From: an uncultured Clostridium sp.
Lineage (GTDB): Bacteria; Bacillota_I; Bacilli_A; RF39; UBA660
Assembly: GCA_905193755.1 (NCBI GenBank)
Contig: CAJJPX010000004.1
Coordinates: forward strand, 1 to 64,000
Length of the DNA: 64,000 bases
Direction: 5' to 3'
The notes below the pieces were generated by a model that saw only the letters and a list, made by a program, of their open reading frames with translations, had not been told where the DNA came from and ran no database searches. This document shows, in pieces, positions 46,885 to 55,141 of the stretch (position 1 is the stretch's first letter; each line of letters begins with the position of its first letter). Made by a program: the position numbers and the translations under genes.

Positions 46885-48341
46885 TATTTATATATTAACA
46901 TTGGATTCATGTATTGGCCATTTTTCTTGATAGCTAAGTGAAGGTGTTTACCAGTTGATTTACCTGTTGAACCCATCATACCTATTAGTTGACCTTTATC
47001 CACTTTATCTCCTTTGTCTACTAGTCTTGATCTTAAGTGCATGTAAATTGAAGTATACCCATTGCCATGGTCTATATCTACATGATTACCCATTGAACTA
47101 CTATACCCTGAAGCTACTACTGTACCACTTTGTATAGCATATATATTGTCTACTTTAGTACCAACTATATCTACTCCTCTATGCATTGAGCCTGCGGCTC
47201 CTGTTACTGGATCTCTTCGGTATCCATACATAGATGAGAATCTAAATGGTTTTGATGTAGGCCATGCCCAATATGTAGTATTTCCATAGTATGAAACATT
47301 TTTAGCTCCGATTACTACTATTTCATCTATTGCTTCGTTAATGATTTCTTCTGAAACTAGTTCAGATTTCATGATAACACCATTTTTTTCTTGTGTTGCG
47401 AATACTACCTTAGATAGACCATTTACTCCTTTTTGTTTTGTATATTTTGTTGATGCATCTAAATTCTTATCTAGTACTACTTTTGTTTCATGTTTAATAG
47501 TTTGTGTTTCTGTTTCGAATGAATCTACCATTATCTTAGCTACTGGATCTATGGTTGCTACGATTACTTCTTGTCCTACTGCTAATAAGGCATTTTCTCC
47601 TGCTATATCAGGGTTTGCTATTAAGAAATCTTGTACTCCAAGTTTATTCTTTTCAGCTATTGTTTCTATAGTATCACTAGCTTTAACTGTGTATTTGTGT
47701 GTTAAATTAGTTGTCCCAAATAAGAAGTACATACTTAAATCATCTGCGTTTGTCATTATATCATTTTCTGTAGATATAAGTGTTTTCTTGATAGTAACGT
47801 CATCGCCGAAGTATACATCTGTTACTTCAGTTCCTTCTTCATCTGTTTCTTTAGTTTTACCATCTAAGTAATCTTGATAGTCTTTCTTACTTAAGAATGC
47901 TGTTACTGTGTTTTCTACTGCTTTATCTAAATCTTCTTTATTTAAAACATAAAACTTTTTATTAGTATTATCTTCTAATGTAACTGTTACTTCATATCCT
48001 TCAATAGTGAATGAATCTAAGTCTTTTATATCATCGTATACTTCTTGCGCTGTCATTATGTTTGTTCTATAAGTTTTAATATTTTGTACTTCTAATCCTG
48101 ATGGTGGATATACTTTATTAACCTTATATTTTTCTTTTAATTCAGTTTGTTCTTGATCTATTAAGTTATAAAGTTCATCTCTTGATTTAATAAGACCTAT
48201 TCTTTCTCCACCTAATGATATTTGATAATAATTATTAACTGTTCTTTCTACTGGTTTGAATGTTAAACACATATAAAGAACTATTGATATTACGAATATA
48301 CCAAATAATATATTCGCAGTTGTTAACTCTTTTTTATTCAT
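46884..48341 (-). CDS. M23 peptidase with LysM and G5-like domains
   Basis: A 485-residue exported cell-wall hydrolase. N-terminal anchor (about 7-27), an alpha/beta region of ~150 residues, a LysM repeat at about 210-255 (Y-T-V-K-A-S-D-T-I-E-T-I-A-E-K-N), a G5-like segment (about 260-335) with E-T-E-T-Q-T-I-K-H-E-T, and a C-terminal M23 peptidase with zinc ligands in H-R-G-V-D-I (about residue 388), D-H-G-N-G-Y and H-L-H-L-A-I. It would cleave peptidoglycan stem peptides. Start ATG at 48341 after AAGGAAG; it overlaps dnaB by eight bases. Position inside a replication cluster is a known arrangement in some Bacillota. Confidence 0.9.
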   Translation of the reverse strand: MNKKELTTANILFGIFVISIVLYMCLTFKPVERTVNNYYQISLGGERIGLIKSRDELYNLIDQEQTELKEKYKVNKVYPPSGLEVQNIKTYRTNIMTAQEVYDDIKDLDSFTIEGYEVTVTLEDNTNKKFYVLNKEDLDKAVENTVTAFLSKKDYQDYLDGKTKETDEEGTEVTDVYFGDDVTIKKTLISTENDIMTNADDLSMYFLFGTTNLTHKYTVKASDTIETIAEKNKLGVQDFLIANPDIAGENALLAVGQEVIVATIDPVAKIMVDSFETETQTIKHETKVVLDKNLDASTKYTKQKGVNGLSKVVFATQEKNGVIMKSELVSEEIINEAIDEIVVIGAKNVSYYGNTTYWAWPTSKPFRFSSMYGYRRDPVTGAAGSMHRGVDIVGTKVDNIYAIQSGTVVASGYSSSMGNHVDIDHGNGYTSIYMHLRSRLVDKGDKVDKGQLIGMMGSTGKSTGKHLHLAIKKNGQYMNPMLIYK

Positions 48342-49677
48342 TTCCATCTTCCTTATTTGAATAATTATCAAATTTACCTGTGTTCATCTTGAATAATAAG
48401 TTTACTGTTCCAGTTGAACCTGCTCTGTGTTTTGCAACTAGTAGTTCTATTTTTCTATTTACATTTCCATCGTATTTTCCATATTCATCACTATGAAGGA
48501 AAAGTACTATGTCGGCATCTTGTTCTATAGAACCTGATTCTCTTAAATCTGATAATTTAGGTTTATTGTCACCGCCTTTTCTTTGTTCAACGCTTCTTGA
48601 TAGTTGCGCTAGCGCTATTACTGGAATATCTAATTCCATTGCTAATTTTTTTATATCACGGCTTATTTCACTTACTTCTTGAACTCTTTGTCCAGCGTAT
48701 TTACTTGATGAAGAAAGTAATTGTAAGTAATCTATTATTATTAGGTCTAAACCATCATCTGAGTTTTTAAGTTTTCTACATTTTCTTCTTATTTCACTTA
48801 CTGTTAAACCACCTGAATCGTCTACATAGAATTTAGTATCAGATAGTTCACTCATGGCTTCGTTCCATTTTTTCCAATCAGTGTTTTTAAGTTTACCTGT
48901 TTTTAGGACGTCTCCATCGAGTCTACCTACTACTCCAAACATTCTTTTTGCTATTTCTTCTACACCCATTTCTAGTGAGAATAATGCTACACTTTTTTTA
49001 TCATGTATTGCTGCATTAAGTCCAACATTTAGTGAGAATGCACTTTTACCACAACCTGGACGACCAGCTATAATTATAACTTGTTTCTTTTGAAGTCCTC
49101 TTGTCATCGCATCAAAGTCATAATATCCTGTTCTAAGACCAGTATATTCATCTCCTGAGTCAGCTAGAGCTTCTAAATTCTTTTGTACTTCAGGAAGTAC
49201 ATCTTGTATCTTTTGAATATCACGTCCTAGTTTATCATTGTAAACACTAAGAATATTTCTTTCAGCATTTTCTACTATATCTACGACTGAATCTTTTTCA
49301 TCATAGCATTCTTCTTGTATTTTAGTACTCTTTTCTATTAAATTGCGAAGTACACTTTTTTCAAATATAATCTTTATATAGTATCCTAAGTTTGCTGTTG
49401 ATGGTACTGAATCTATAATCTTAGTAATGTACTCTACTCCACCAACTTTAGATAATGATTTTGTTTTGTCTAACTCATTACATACTGTTTGAACATCTAC
49501 TGGTATATTATTTATATGAAGATTTTTCATAGTTTTGAATATTATTCTATTTTCTTCATAATAAAACATCTCTTCAGTTACTTCATCAAGTATTCTATCT
49601 AACGCTGATTTTTCTAAGAATCCACAACCAAGAACTGATATTTCTGCATCTTTATTTTGAGGTTCTTGTCTTGCCAT
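48334..49677 (-). CDS. dnaB: Replicative DNA helicase
   Basis: The hexameric replication-fork helicase (DnaC in Bacillus naming). N-terminal domain begins P-Q-N-K-D-A-E-I-S-V-L-G-C and contains the V-G-G-V-E-Y-I-T segment; the C-terminal RecA-like motor has Walker A I-I-A-G-R-P-G-C-G-K-S-A-F-S (Cys where Met is usual), Walker B L-I-I-I-D-Y-L-Q-L-L, and L-S-D-L-R-E-S-G-S-I-E-Q-D-A-D, ending with V-A-K-H-R-A-G-S-T-G-T-V-N-L-L-F. 447 residues, normal length. ATG follows GTAGGAG. It directly follows rplI, the classical rplI-dnaB order. Confidence 0.97.
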   Translation of the reverse strand: MARQEPQNKDAEISVLGCGFLEKSALDRILDEVTEEMFYYEENRIIFKTMKNLHINNIPVDVQTVCNELDKTKSLSKVGGVEYITKIIDSVPSTANLGYYIKIIFEKSVLRNLIEKSTKIQEECYDEKDSVVDIVENAERNILSVYNDKLGRDIQKIQDVLPEVQKNLEALADSGDEYTGLRTGYYDFDAMTRGLQKKQVIIIAGRPGCGKSAFSLNVGLNAAIHDKKSVALFSLEMGVEEIAKRMFGVVGRLDGDVLKTGKLKNTDWKKWNEAMSELSDTKFYVDDSGGLTVSEIRRKCRKLKNSDDGLDLIIIDYLQLLSSSSKYAGQRVQEVSEISRDIKKLAMELDIPVIALAQLSRSVEQRKGGDNKPKLSDLRESGSIEQDADIVLFLHSDEYGKYDGNVNRKIELLVAKHRAGSTGTVNLLFKMNTGKFDNYSNKEDGNE

Positions 49678-49685
49678 AAAAACTC

Positions 49686-50123
49686 CTACTTAACTAAAAC
49701 TACATTCACTGTAAAACTAACTTGTTTATGTAAATTAATAGTTACTATGTGAGTTCCTAGTGAATTTATTTCTCCATCTATAATTATTTTTTTCTTATCT
49801 ATTTTATATCCTAATTTAGATAATTCTTCACTAATTTGTTTAGCTGTTATAGTACCAAATACTTTATCATTAGTACCTGTTTTAACCTTGAATTCAATTT
49901 TTTTATCTTTAAGTTTATTCTTAATATCATTGCATTCTTTTATAAGTTCTTGTTCTTTTTCATTTCTTTCATCTATTTCGCCTTGAAGAACATTCATACT
50001 TTTTGATGTGTATGGTACTGCTAACTTTTTAGAAATTAAGAATTTAGCATATCCATCTTTAACTTCTTTGATTTCATCTTTCTTTGCTTGCTTTTTTACA
50101 TCTTCAATAAATATAACTTTCAT
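49686..50123 (-). CDS. rplI: Ribosomal protein L9
   Basis: Large-subunit ribosomal protein, 145 residues. It starts M-K-V-I-F-I-E-D-V-K-K, followed by the conserved E-I-K-E-V-K-D-G-Y-A-K-F-L-I-S-K-K-L-A-V-P-Y-T loop of the N-terminal 23S-binding domain, the long connecting helix, and the C-terminal K-I-D-K-K-K-I-I-I-D-G-E-I-N-S-L-G-T-H. The middle C-terminal segment has G-T-N-D-K-V-F-G-T-I-T (family: G-x-x-G-K-L-F-G-S-V-T). ATG follows GGAGGTGA; a -10 box TATAAT is at 50160-50155 on the minus strand. Confidence 0.97.
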   Translation of the reverse strand: MKVIFIEDVKKQAKKDEIKEVKDGYAKFLISKKLAVPYTSKSMNVLQGEIDERNEKEQELIKECNDIKNKLKDKKIEFKVKTGTNDKVFGTITAKQISEELSKLGYKIDKKKIIIDGEINSLGTHIVTINLHKQVSFTVNVVLVK

Positions 50124-50184
50124 AAGTCACCTCCATACAAATTAATGTATAAATATTATATCATACCTAATACTAAAAAAAAAG

Positions 50185-50213
50185 TTGTAAAAACTCTTAA
50201 AATAGTATATACT
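50185..50213 (+). promoter_or_regulatory. Promoter of the acidic tail-anchored protein gene
   Basis: TTGTAA (50185-50190), 17 bases, TATACT (50208-50213), upstream of the ATG at 50243. Overlaps the divergent rplI promoter region. Confidence 0.65.
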
Positions 50214-50242
50214 TATTTTAGAATAATAATGGAGGTAAACGA

Positions 50243-51652
50243 ATGATAGTAACTTTAGAAATGGCTAAGTCTTTTGAAGCTCAAGTCAAACTTATTCTTA
50301 TGAATTTATATGGTAAAATGTTACCTTCTGATAAAGTAGCTTTACTTAATAATACTGAATATATAGATGAAGAGATTATTAAAGGAAATGCTCGTGATGT
50401 ATGTAATAATATAGTTAGAAAAGTAACTGGAAGTTTAATTGATGTGACTTGTACTAAAGAACTTCCTATATCTGAGGATGATTATAGAAGTGTATTATAT
50501 GGTGAATATTTAAATAAAGGGCTTGTTGAATATTATTCACAAAAGGTTGCTGAAAAGTTAAAACTTAATTTAGATGATAAACCTGAATTAGCTGAAAATT
50601 TAGAGGTTATTAGAGCTTTATATGATAAATTAGGTGATGGTCTTGATGAAAAGGTATTTACTGAAGATGCTGTTGCATTATTAGATGCTGCTAAACTTGA
50701 AGAATTAGTTACAAAATGTGATAATGAGGCTATAGAAGATTATTTAAAGAGTTTGAGTACTGCTAAAGATATTGATGAACCTACTGTTGATATCACACCT
50801 CAAAATGGTGCTGGTGAAAAACTTGATGAAGAAGGAAGAGTTCAAATTGTTTATTTAGATGGAAAACAATATATAAAATATGTTGATAAAAATGATGAAA
50901 CACATTTAGTAGAAAGTAATGATTCTAGACACGTTTCAGAAATATATAGAAGAACTATGTTGAATTTAAGACCAGGTGATAAATTAGACCCTGAAGCTTT
51001 CTTTAATGAACTTACTTCTTATATTCCAGAGACTGATTTAAATGTTAAAGAAGATATTAAAACTGATAGCTTAAATAACGAAGAAGTTAATATGATGAAT
51101 TATATTCATGGTAAAGAGGATTTTAGATTAGATGCTCAAGAAGATGTTATAACTCATAGTAGTGATCAAAAGATTCATGTTATTGAAAATACAAATGATA
51201 TAGTTGTAACTAATGACGATGATGGTCGTGTTGAATCTGTTGTTATAAGTGATGATGAAGAAGCTAAAATAAATGATGAAGTTAAGCAAGATAAACCTCA
51301 AGAAGAGGAGATAGATGATGAAAAAGTATTAACTCCAGAAGAGTATGAAGAACTATGTATGAAGTTTGCTAATAATGAAGAATTAACTATAGAAGAATTA
51401 AGAGCGCTTAGAAGAAGTACTCCTGAAGAGATGAAGAAAACTGAAGAAGCTCAAGAATTCCAAGAAGAATTGCAACAAGAAGAAAGTAAAATGATTGAAG
51501 AACAAAAAGGACCTGTTTTTAAATATCCTGGTTATAAATATGGAAGTGCTGCTTTTACTAATAAATATTTATTAATTTATATAGTTCTTATTACTATATG
51601 TATAGGTTTTATAGTTGGAGCATTACTATTTAAGACATTTGGAATGAAATAA
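50243..51652 (+). CDS. Large acidic tail-anchored protein, unknown
   Basis: A 469-residue protein of unknown family. It starts M-I-V-T-L-E-M-A-K-S-F-E-A-Q-V-K-L-I-L, has a helical N-terminal domain (about 1-175), a middle part with Q-I-V-Y-L-D-G-K-Q-Y-I-K-Y and R-H-V-S-E-I-Y-R-R-T-M-L-N-L-R-P-G-D-K, then ~170 residues of highly acidic, probably disordered sequence rich in D/E, and a single C-terminal membrane segment (about 447-465) ending K-T-F-G-M-K. So most of it is cytosolic and tethered to the membrane by its tail. ATG follows GGAGG. Divergent from rplI-dnaB, with a terminator after its stop codon. Confidence 0.72.
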   Translation: MIVTLEMAKSFEAQVKLILMNLYGKMLPSDKVALLNNTEYIDEEIIKGNARDVCNNIVRKVTGSLIDVTCTKELPISEDDYRSVLYGEYLNKGLVEYYSQKVAEKLKLNLDDKPELAENLEVIRALYDKLGDGLDEKVFTEDAVALLDAAKLEELVTKCDNEAIEDYLKSLSTAKDIDEPTVDITPQNGAGEKLDEEGRVQIVYLDGKQYIKYVDKNDETHLVESNDSRHVSEIYRRTMLNLRPGDKLDPEAFFNELTSYIPETDLNVKEDIKTDSLNNEEVNMMNYIHGKEDFRLDAQEDVITHSSDQKIHVIENTNDIVVTNDDDGRVESVVISDDEEAKINDEVKQDKPQEEEIDDEKVLTPEEYEELCMKFANNEELTIEELRALRRSTPEEMKKTEEAQEFQEELQQEESKMIEEQKGPVFKYPGYKYGSAAFTNKYLLIYIVLITICIGFIVGALLFKTFGMK

Positions 51653-51678
51653 AAATTAGATAATTACTTATCTAATTT
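51653..51678. terminator. Bidirectional terminator between convergent genes
   Basis: AAATTAGATAA (51653-51663), loop TTAC, TTATCTAATTT (51668-51678), with A and T runs on both sides; lies directly after the stop of the plus-strand gene. Confidence 0.85.
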
Positions 51679-52284
51679 TTTTATACAGAACTCCCATAGT
51701 GTTTTAGGTTTTTCATATCTATCCATATGTTTTTCTTCTAAAGATATAATTTCAAAATCTTTGAATAATTCATTAAAATCTTCTTCTATAAAGAATCTTT
51801 TATATATTTCTCCATCATAATAGAAATTCTTTTCTAATACTTTTGCATTTACCGGTATATGATATTTATCATTAGTTGAGTTTACTCTACCTATTAGGTA
51901 TCCTCCACTTTTTAATACTCTATATATTTCACTTATTATATATTTTGTCTTTTCTGTATCAAAGTAATGAAGACTTAAGTCTGCGATAATAACATTTATT
52001 TCATTATCTTTGAATGGAAGACTCTCACTCATATCAAATACGCTTGTATTTAATTCTTTATATTCAGTATTTAAAATACTAATTACTTCAGTTGAAAAGT
52101 CACAAGCGGTTACATCTTTAAAACCATTATCAAGTAAGTATAGACTTGTATATGCTCTTCCACAACCTAGTTCTATTATTTTGTCGTTTTTGTTAAGTAA
52201 ATATATATATTTGTCAAACCAATTGTCATATGAAGAAGTATATTTTAAATGTATTCTATCCCAGTATTTATCTAAGTTATTCAC
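51664..52284 (-). CDS. Class I SAM-dependent methyltransferase
   Basis: A 206-residue methyltransferase of the UbiE/Methyltransf_11 type. SAM-binding motif I is I-I-E-L-G-C-G-R-A-Y-T-S-L (about 36-48), followed by V-T-A-C-D-F-S motif II, D-M-S-E-S-L-P-F-K-D-N-E-I-N-V-I-I-A-D-L-S-L-H-Y-F-D motif and Y-R-V-L-K-S-G-G-Y-L-I-G. Substrate unknown. A GTG at 52284, preceded by AGGTGAT at good distance, is preferred over the GTG at 52293, which lies in that site. It faces the tail-anchored protein gene. Confidence 0.9.
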   Translation of the reverse strand: MNNLDKYWDRIHLKYTSSYDNWFDKYIYLLNKNDKIIELGCGRAYTSLYLLDNGFKDVTACDFSTEVISILNTEYKELNTSVFDMSESLPFKDNEINVIIADLSLHYFDTEKTKYIISEIYRVLKSGGYLIGRVNSTNDKYHIPVNAKVLEKNFYYDGEIYKRFFIEEDFNELFKDFEIISLEEKHMDRYEKPKTLWEFCIKKLDK

Positions 52285-52358
52285 AATTATCACCTAATAT
52301 TATTTTATCAAATAGTTTATCAGTTATCAAATTAACTTTATAGCAAGTGTAAACAAAA

Positions 52359-52378
52359 AGATATAGGAAACTATATCT
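52359..52378 (-). terminator. Terminator of the flippase operon
   Basis: AGATATAG / CTATATCT with a four-base loop, then TTTTTG on the minus strand; overlaps the flippase stop codon by two bases. Confidence 0.8.
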
Positions 52379-54017
52379 AATTTTTCTTTTTAAGTCTTAG
52401 TTTTTTTAGTATGCTATCAACATATTCTTTTCCAAGTGAATCATAAAGTAAGTTATTTTTATATGCGATTACTCCGTAGATGATAGCACCTACTAAAGCA
52501 CAAATAAGACATGTTATGATTGATGTTAATCTTGTAGTGAAGAATGGACTTATTAAGTGTTCTAGTATTAGGACTACTACTATCATACTAAATAATGGTA
52601 ATATTGCTTTTTTAAGTGTTAGTAATAAATCATTATATTTAAAGTTCATATCTTTCTTTAATTTTCTAAGTGATATATTTAATGATAGTGTTGTACCTAT
52701 CATGGTTGAAATAATAGCTCCATAGTAAGGGTATATACCTATTTTACTACATAGTATCATTAGTGGTATATCAAGTATAGCATTTGTTATAAGTCCTGTG
52801 AATGTACTTAAATAAATTGTTTTAAATTTATCTAAACTTTGAAGTGATGTGTTTACTACCATATTAATATTACCTAACATTATTGAGTATGGTAAGAGTC
52901 TTAATATAATGCTTCCATATTCACTGTATCCATAGAATATATAGTATACTTCTTTTGCTAGTAAGGAAATACCTATACTCATTGGAAGTCCTATTACTAT
53001 TACCATAGCTATTGATTTTATAAATTGATTATTTATTGCTTTGTAATCTTTTTTTACATAGTATGATGACATATGAGGAATTATATTAATTGTAAGACCA
53101 AATGTTATAGCATTTACTATTAAGCATATTTTAGATGCCCATGTTGCCATTATACTGCCTATTGTTTCAGCTACTTTACCAGTGTATCCTAAGTATCCAA
53201 GCCCTCTTATGATAAGTGATAAGTCTGTCATATTATAAAGATCTGTTGTAATTGAAACTATCATTAATGGTATACTAAATGATACTATTTTCTTTAGTAT
53301 TGTTTTATCTGATACAGCGTCTTTTTGATTCTTTGATGGCATATTAAATTCTTTTTTATTTTTACGAATTTTCACTTCTAAATAGATGTATGCTGAAAGG
53401 CCTGCTATGAATGCTCCAAAAACTGCTATTGCTACACCTACACTTGTTTTAGCGTGAAATACATTTATTGCTAAGTAAGAACCTACTAATATAAATGCGA
53501 CTCTTACCACTTGCTCTATTACTTCTCCAGTAGTACTTACTGTTATAAATTTTTGTCCTTGTAAGTATCCACGTTTTACTGCTAAATATGGAACTATTAA
53601 CAAACAAAAAGAAATACTTCTTATAACAAGTACCACGTCTTCTATAGAATTGCCCGTAGAATCTATATCACCTATAAAAATATATGCTGCTTGTTTAGCA
53701 AAGATAAACATAAGTAAAAATAATATAGTTGACAACACTACCATTATCTTATTACCTATTTTATAAGTTCGCTCTTTAGCTTCATACATTTCAAGTGTGT
53801 TATATTCACTTATAATTTTACTTATAGCATGAGGAATACCAATTGTACATATATTAATTATTAAGCTATATACAGTATAAGCATAACTATATAAAGCGCC
53901 ACCAAGTTCCCCTACTATTGCATAAAAAGGAATTACATATATAGCACCAAGAAACTTTATTATTAAAAATGAAAGTGATGCAAAGATAGTTCCCTCTATA
54001 AATGAATTTTTTTTCAT
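52377..54017 (-). CDS. MATE/MVF-like polysaccharide flippase (SpoVB/YtgP-like)
   Basis: A 546-residue integral membrane protein with about fourteen hydrophobic segments, of the MOP superfamily that flips lipid-linked sugars. The start F-I-E-G-T-I-F-A-S-L-S-F-L-I-I-K-F-L-G-A-I-Y-V-I-P-F and K-R-G-Y-L-Q-G-Q-K-F matches SpoVB and YtgP (MurJ-like Amj/MurJ substitutes in Bacillus). Function could be lipid II flipping, either in growth or sporulation. The start overlaps Cse60-like gene stop by four bases (ATGA) after AAGGAG, hence coupled. Confidence 0.87.
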   Translation of the reverse strand: MKKNSFIEGTIFASLSFLIIKFLGAIYVIPFYAIVGELGGALYSYAYTVYSLIINICTIGIPHAISKIISEYNTLEMYEAKERTYKIGNKIMVVLSTILFLLMFIFAKQAAYIFIGDIDSTGNSIEDVVLVIRSISFCLLIVPYLAVKRGYLQGQKFITVSTTGEVIEQVVRVAFILVGSYLAINVFHAKTSVGVAIAVFGAFIAGLSAYIYLEVKIRKNKKEFNMPSKNQKDAVSDKTILKKIVSFSIPLMIVSITTDLYNMTDLSLIIRGLGYLGYTGKVAETIGSIMATWASKICLIVNAITFGLTINIIPHMSSYYVKKDYKAINNQFIKSIAMVIVIGLPMSIGISLLAKEVYYIFYGYSEYGSIILRLLPYSIMLGNINMVVNTSLQSLDKFKTIYLSTFTGLITNAILDIPLMILCSKIGIYPYYGAIISTMIGTTLSLNISLRKLKKDMNFKYNDLLLTLKKAILPLFSMIVVVLILEHLISPFFTTRLTSIITCLICALVGAIIYGVIAYKNNLLYDSLGKEYVDSILKKLRLKKKN

Positions 54018-54193
54018 GACTTCTCCTTATACAGTATCATTGCTGAAAAACAATATATTTGTTCATCTCCAAATATTGAAACAGCAGTTCTAAACTGTAT
54101 ATCTATTATATCATAAGTTCCAGATATTAAAAATGTATTTATACTCCTTTCTAAGTCTTTTTCATGATTTTCATCTATTATTTTAACTTTCAT
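54014..54193 (-). CDS. Cse60-like sporulation protein
   Basis: A 59-residue protein resembling Cse60, the small SigE-dependent sporulation protein: M-K-V-K-I-I-D-E-N-H-E-K-D-L-E-R-S-I-N-T-F-L followed by I-I-D-I-Q-F-R-T-A-V and E-Q-I-Y-C-F-S-A-M-I-L-Y, the family signature. The ATG at 54193 after GGTGA is preferred; a GTG at 54208 would be inside that ribosome site. It is the first gene before the SpoVB-like flippase, overlapping by four bases, so a sporulation-type link is plausible though the family also exists in non-sporulating bacteria. Confidence 0.82.
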   Translation of the reverse strand: MKVKIIDENHEKDLERSINTFLISGTYDIIDIQFRTAVSIFGDEQIYCFSAMILYKEKS

Positions 54194-54233
54194 AATTTTA
54201 TTCACCAAGTATAATTTATCATAATCAAAATAA

Positions 54234-54259
54234 AAATAATGTCGAATTTGACATTATTT
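54234..54259 (-). terminator. Terminator of the YihY/GGDEF operon
   Basis: AAATAATGTC / GACATTATTT with a six-base loop, followed by TTATTTT on the minus strand, covering the YihY stop codon. Confidence 0.8.
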
Positions 54260-55141
54260 CTTATTATTTTTATCTTTTGTTTTTTTAGTATCTTTTACTT
54301 TCTTTCTTATTTCTTCTAGTTTTATTGCATTTGTTTTTTCTATGCTTGTGTCTGTGTTGTGTTTGTTTAGATAAAGTCCTAAAACAAATACATAAGCTAG
54401 TCCATAGAACCATAATAGTAATATAACTATATTTGTTAAGTTTCCATATATCATATCATATTTAGCTATGTTATTAATATAATATGAGAATACATTTGTA
54501 AGTAATAACCAACTTATTGTTGTGAATATTGCTCCTTTAGTCATATATTTACTTGGTATACTTTCGTCTGGTGCGATTGTATAAACTAATTTTATAAAGA
54601 AATATACAAAGATTAGTGATACTGGTACTTGTAATATAACATATACTGCTTTTACTAGTCTTTCATTCTTTGTTAAGAAGTCTGTGAATGTACCGATAAG
54701 TGCTAGTATTGATTTACCAAATAGTGGAACTATTACTATGAATGCAAATAGTAGAATTATACAGAATGTTAATATTATTGCTTTAATCATTCTTTTTAGG
54801 TATGAAGCATTTTCTACTTCGAATATTGTATTACTAGCTAATATTATAGCATGACAACCATTTGCTGAAATAATAAGTCCAAATGCTAATGTAATTACTG
54901 AACTAAGTGTTATTTGATCAGTAAATATTGGTTGAACTAGTTCTACTACTCCCGGTGGAAAAGTTTCTACTAAGAAGTTTTGAATAATATCTATTGGTAA
55001 ATTGAATTGAGTAAGAAAAAAGAATATTAATGTTAATAATGGAATTAATGCTAAAAAGAATGAGAATGCCAGATTACCTGGTAGTACTCCCAATTCTTTT
55101 CCAAATACTAAATTATATATTTCTTTTATCTTTTCTTTCAT
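54254..55141 (-). CDS. YihY/BrkB-family membrane protein
   Basis: A 295-residue inner-membrane protein of the family once mis-named RNase BN. Landmarks: L-P-G-N-L-A-F-S-F-F-L-A-L-I-P-L-L-T-L (about 19-37), S-A-N-G-C-H-A-I-I-L-A-S-N-T-I-F-E-V near residue 105, and the V-I-L-L-L-W-F-Y-G-L-A-Y-V-F-V-L-G segment before a charged tail. Six membrane segments. Function is not firmly known; possibly export or envelope. The start overlaps the GGDEF gene's stop by one base (TAATG), so it is co-translated. Confidence 0.9.
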   Translation of the reverse strand: MKEKIKEIYNLVFGKELGVLPGNLAFSFFLALIPLLTLIFFFLTQFNLPIDIIQNFLVETFPPGVVELVQPIFTDQITLSSVITLAFGLIISANGCHAIILASNTIFEVENASYLKRMIKAIILTFCIILLFAFIVIVPLFGKSILALIGTFTDFLTKNERLVKAVYVILQVPVSLIFVYFFIKLVYTIAPDESIPSKYMTKGAIFTTISWLLLTNVFSYYINNIAKYDMIYGNLTNIVILLLWFYGLAYVFVLGLYLNKHNTDTSIEKTNAIKLEEIRKKVKDTKKTKDKNNKK

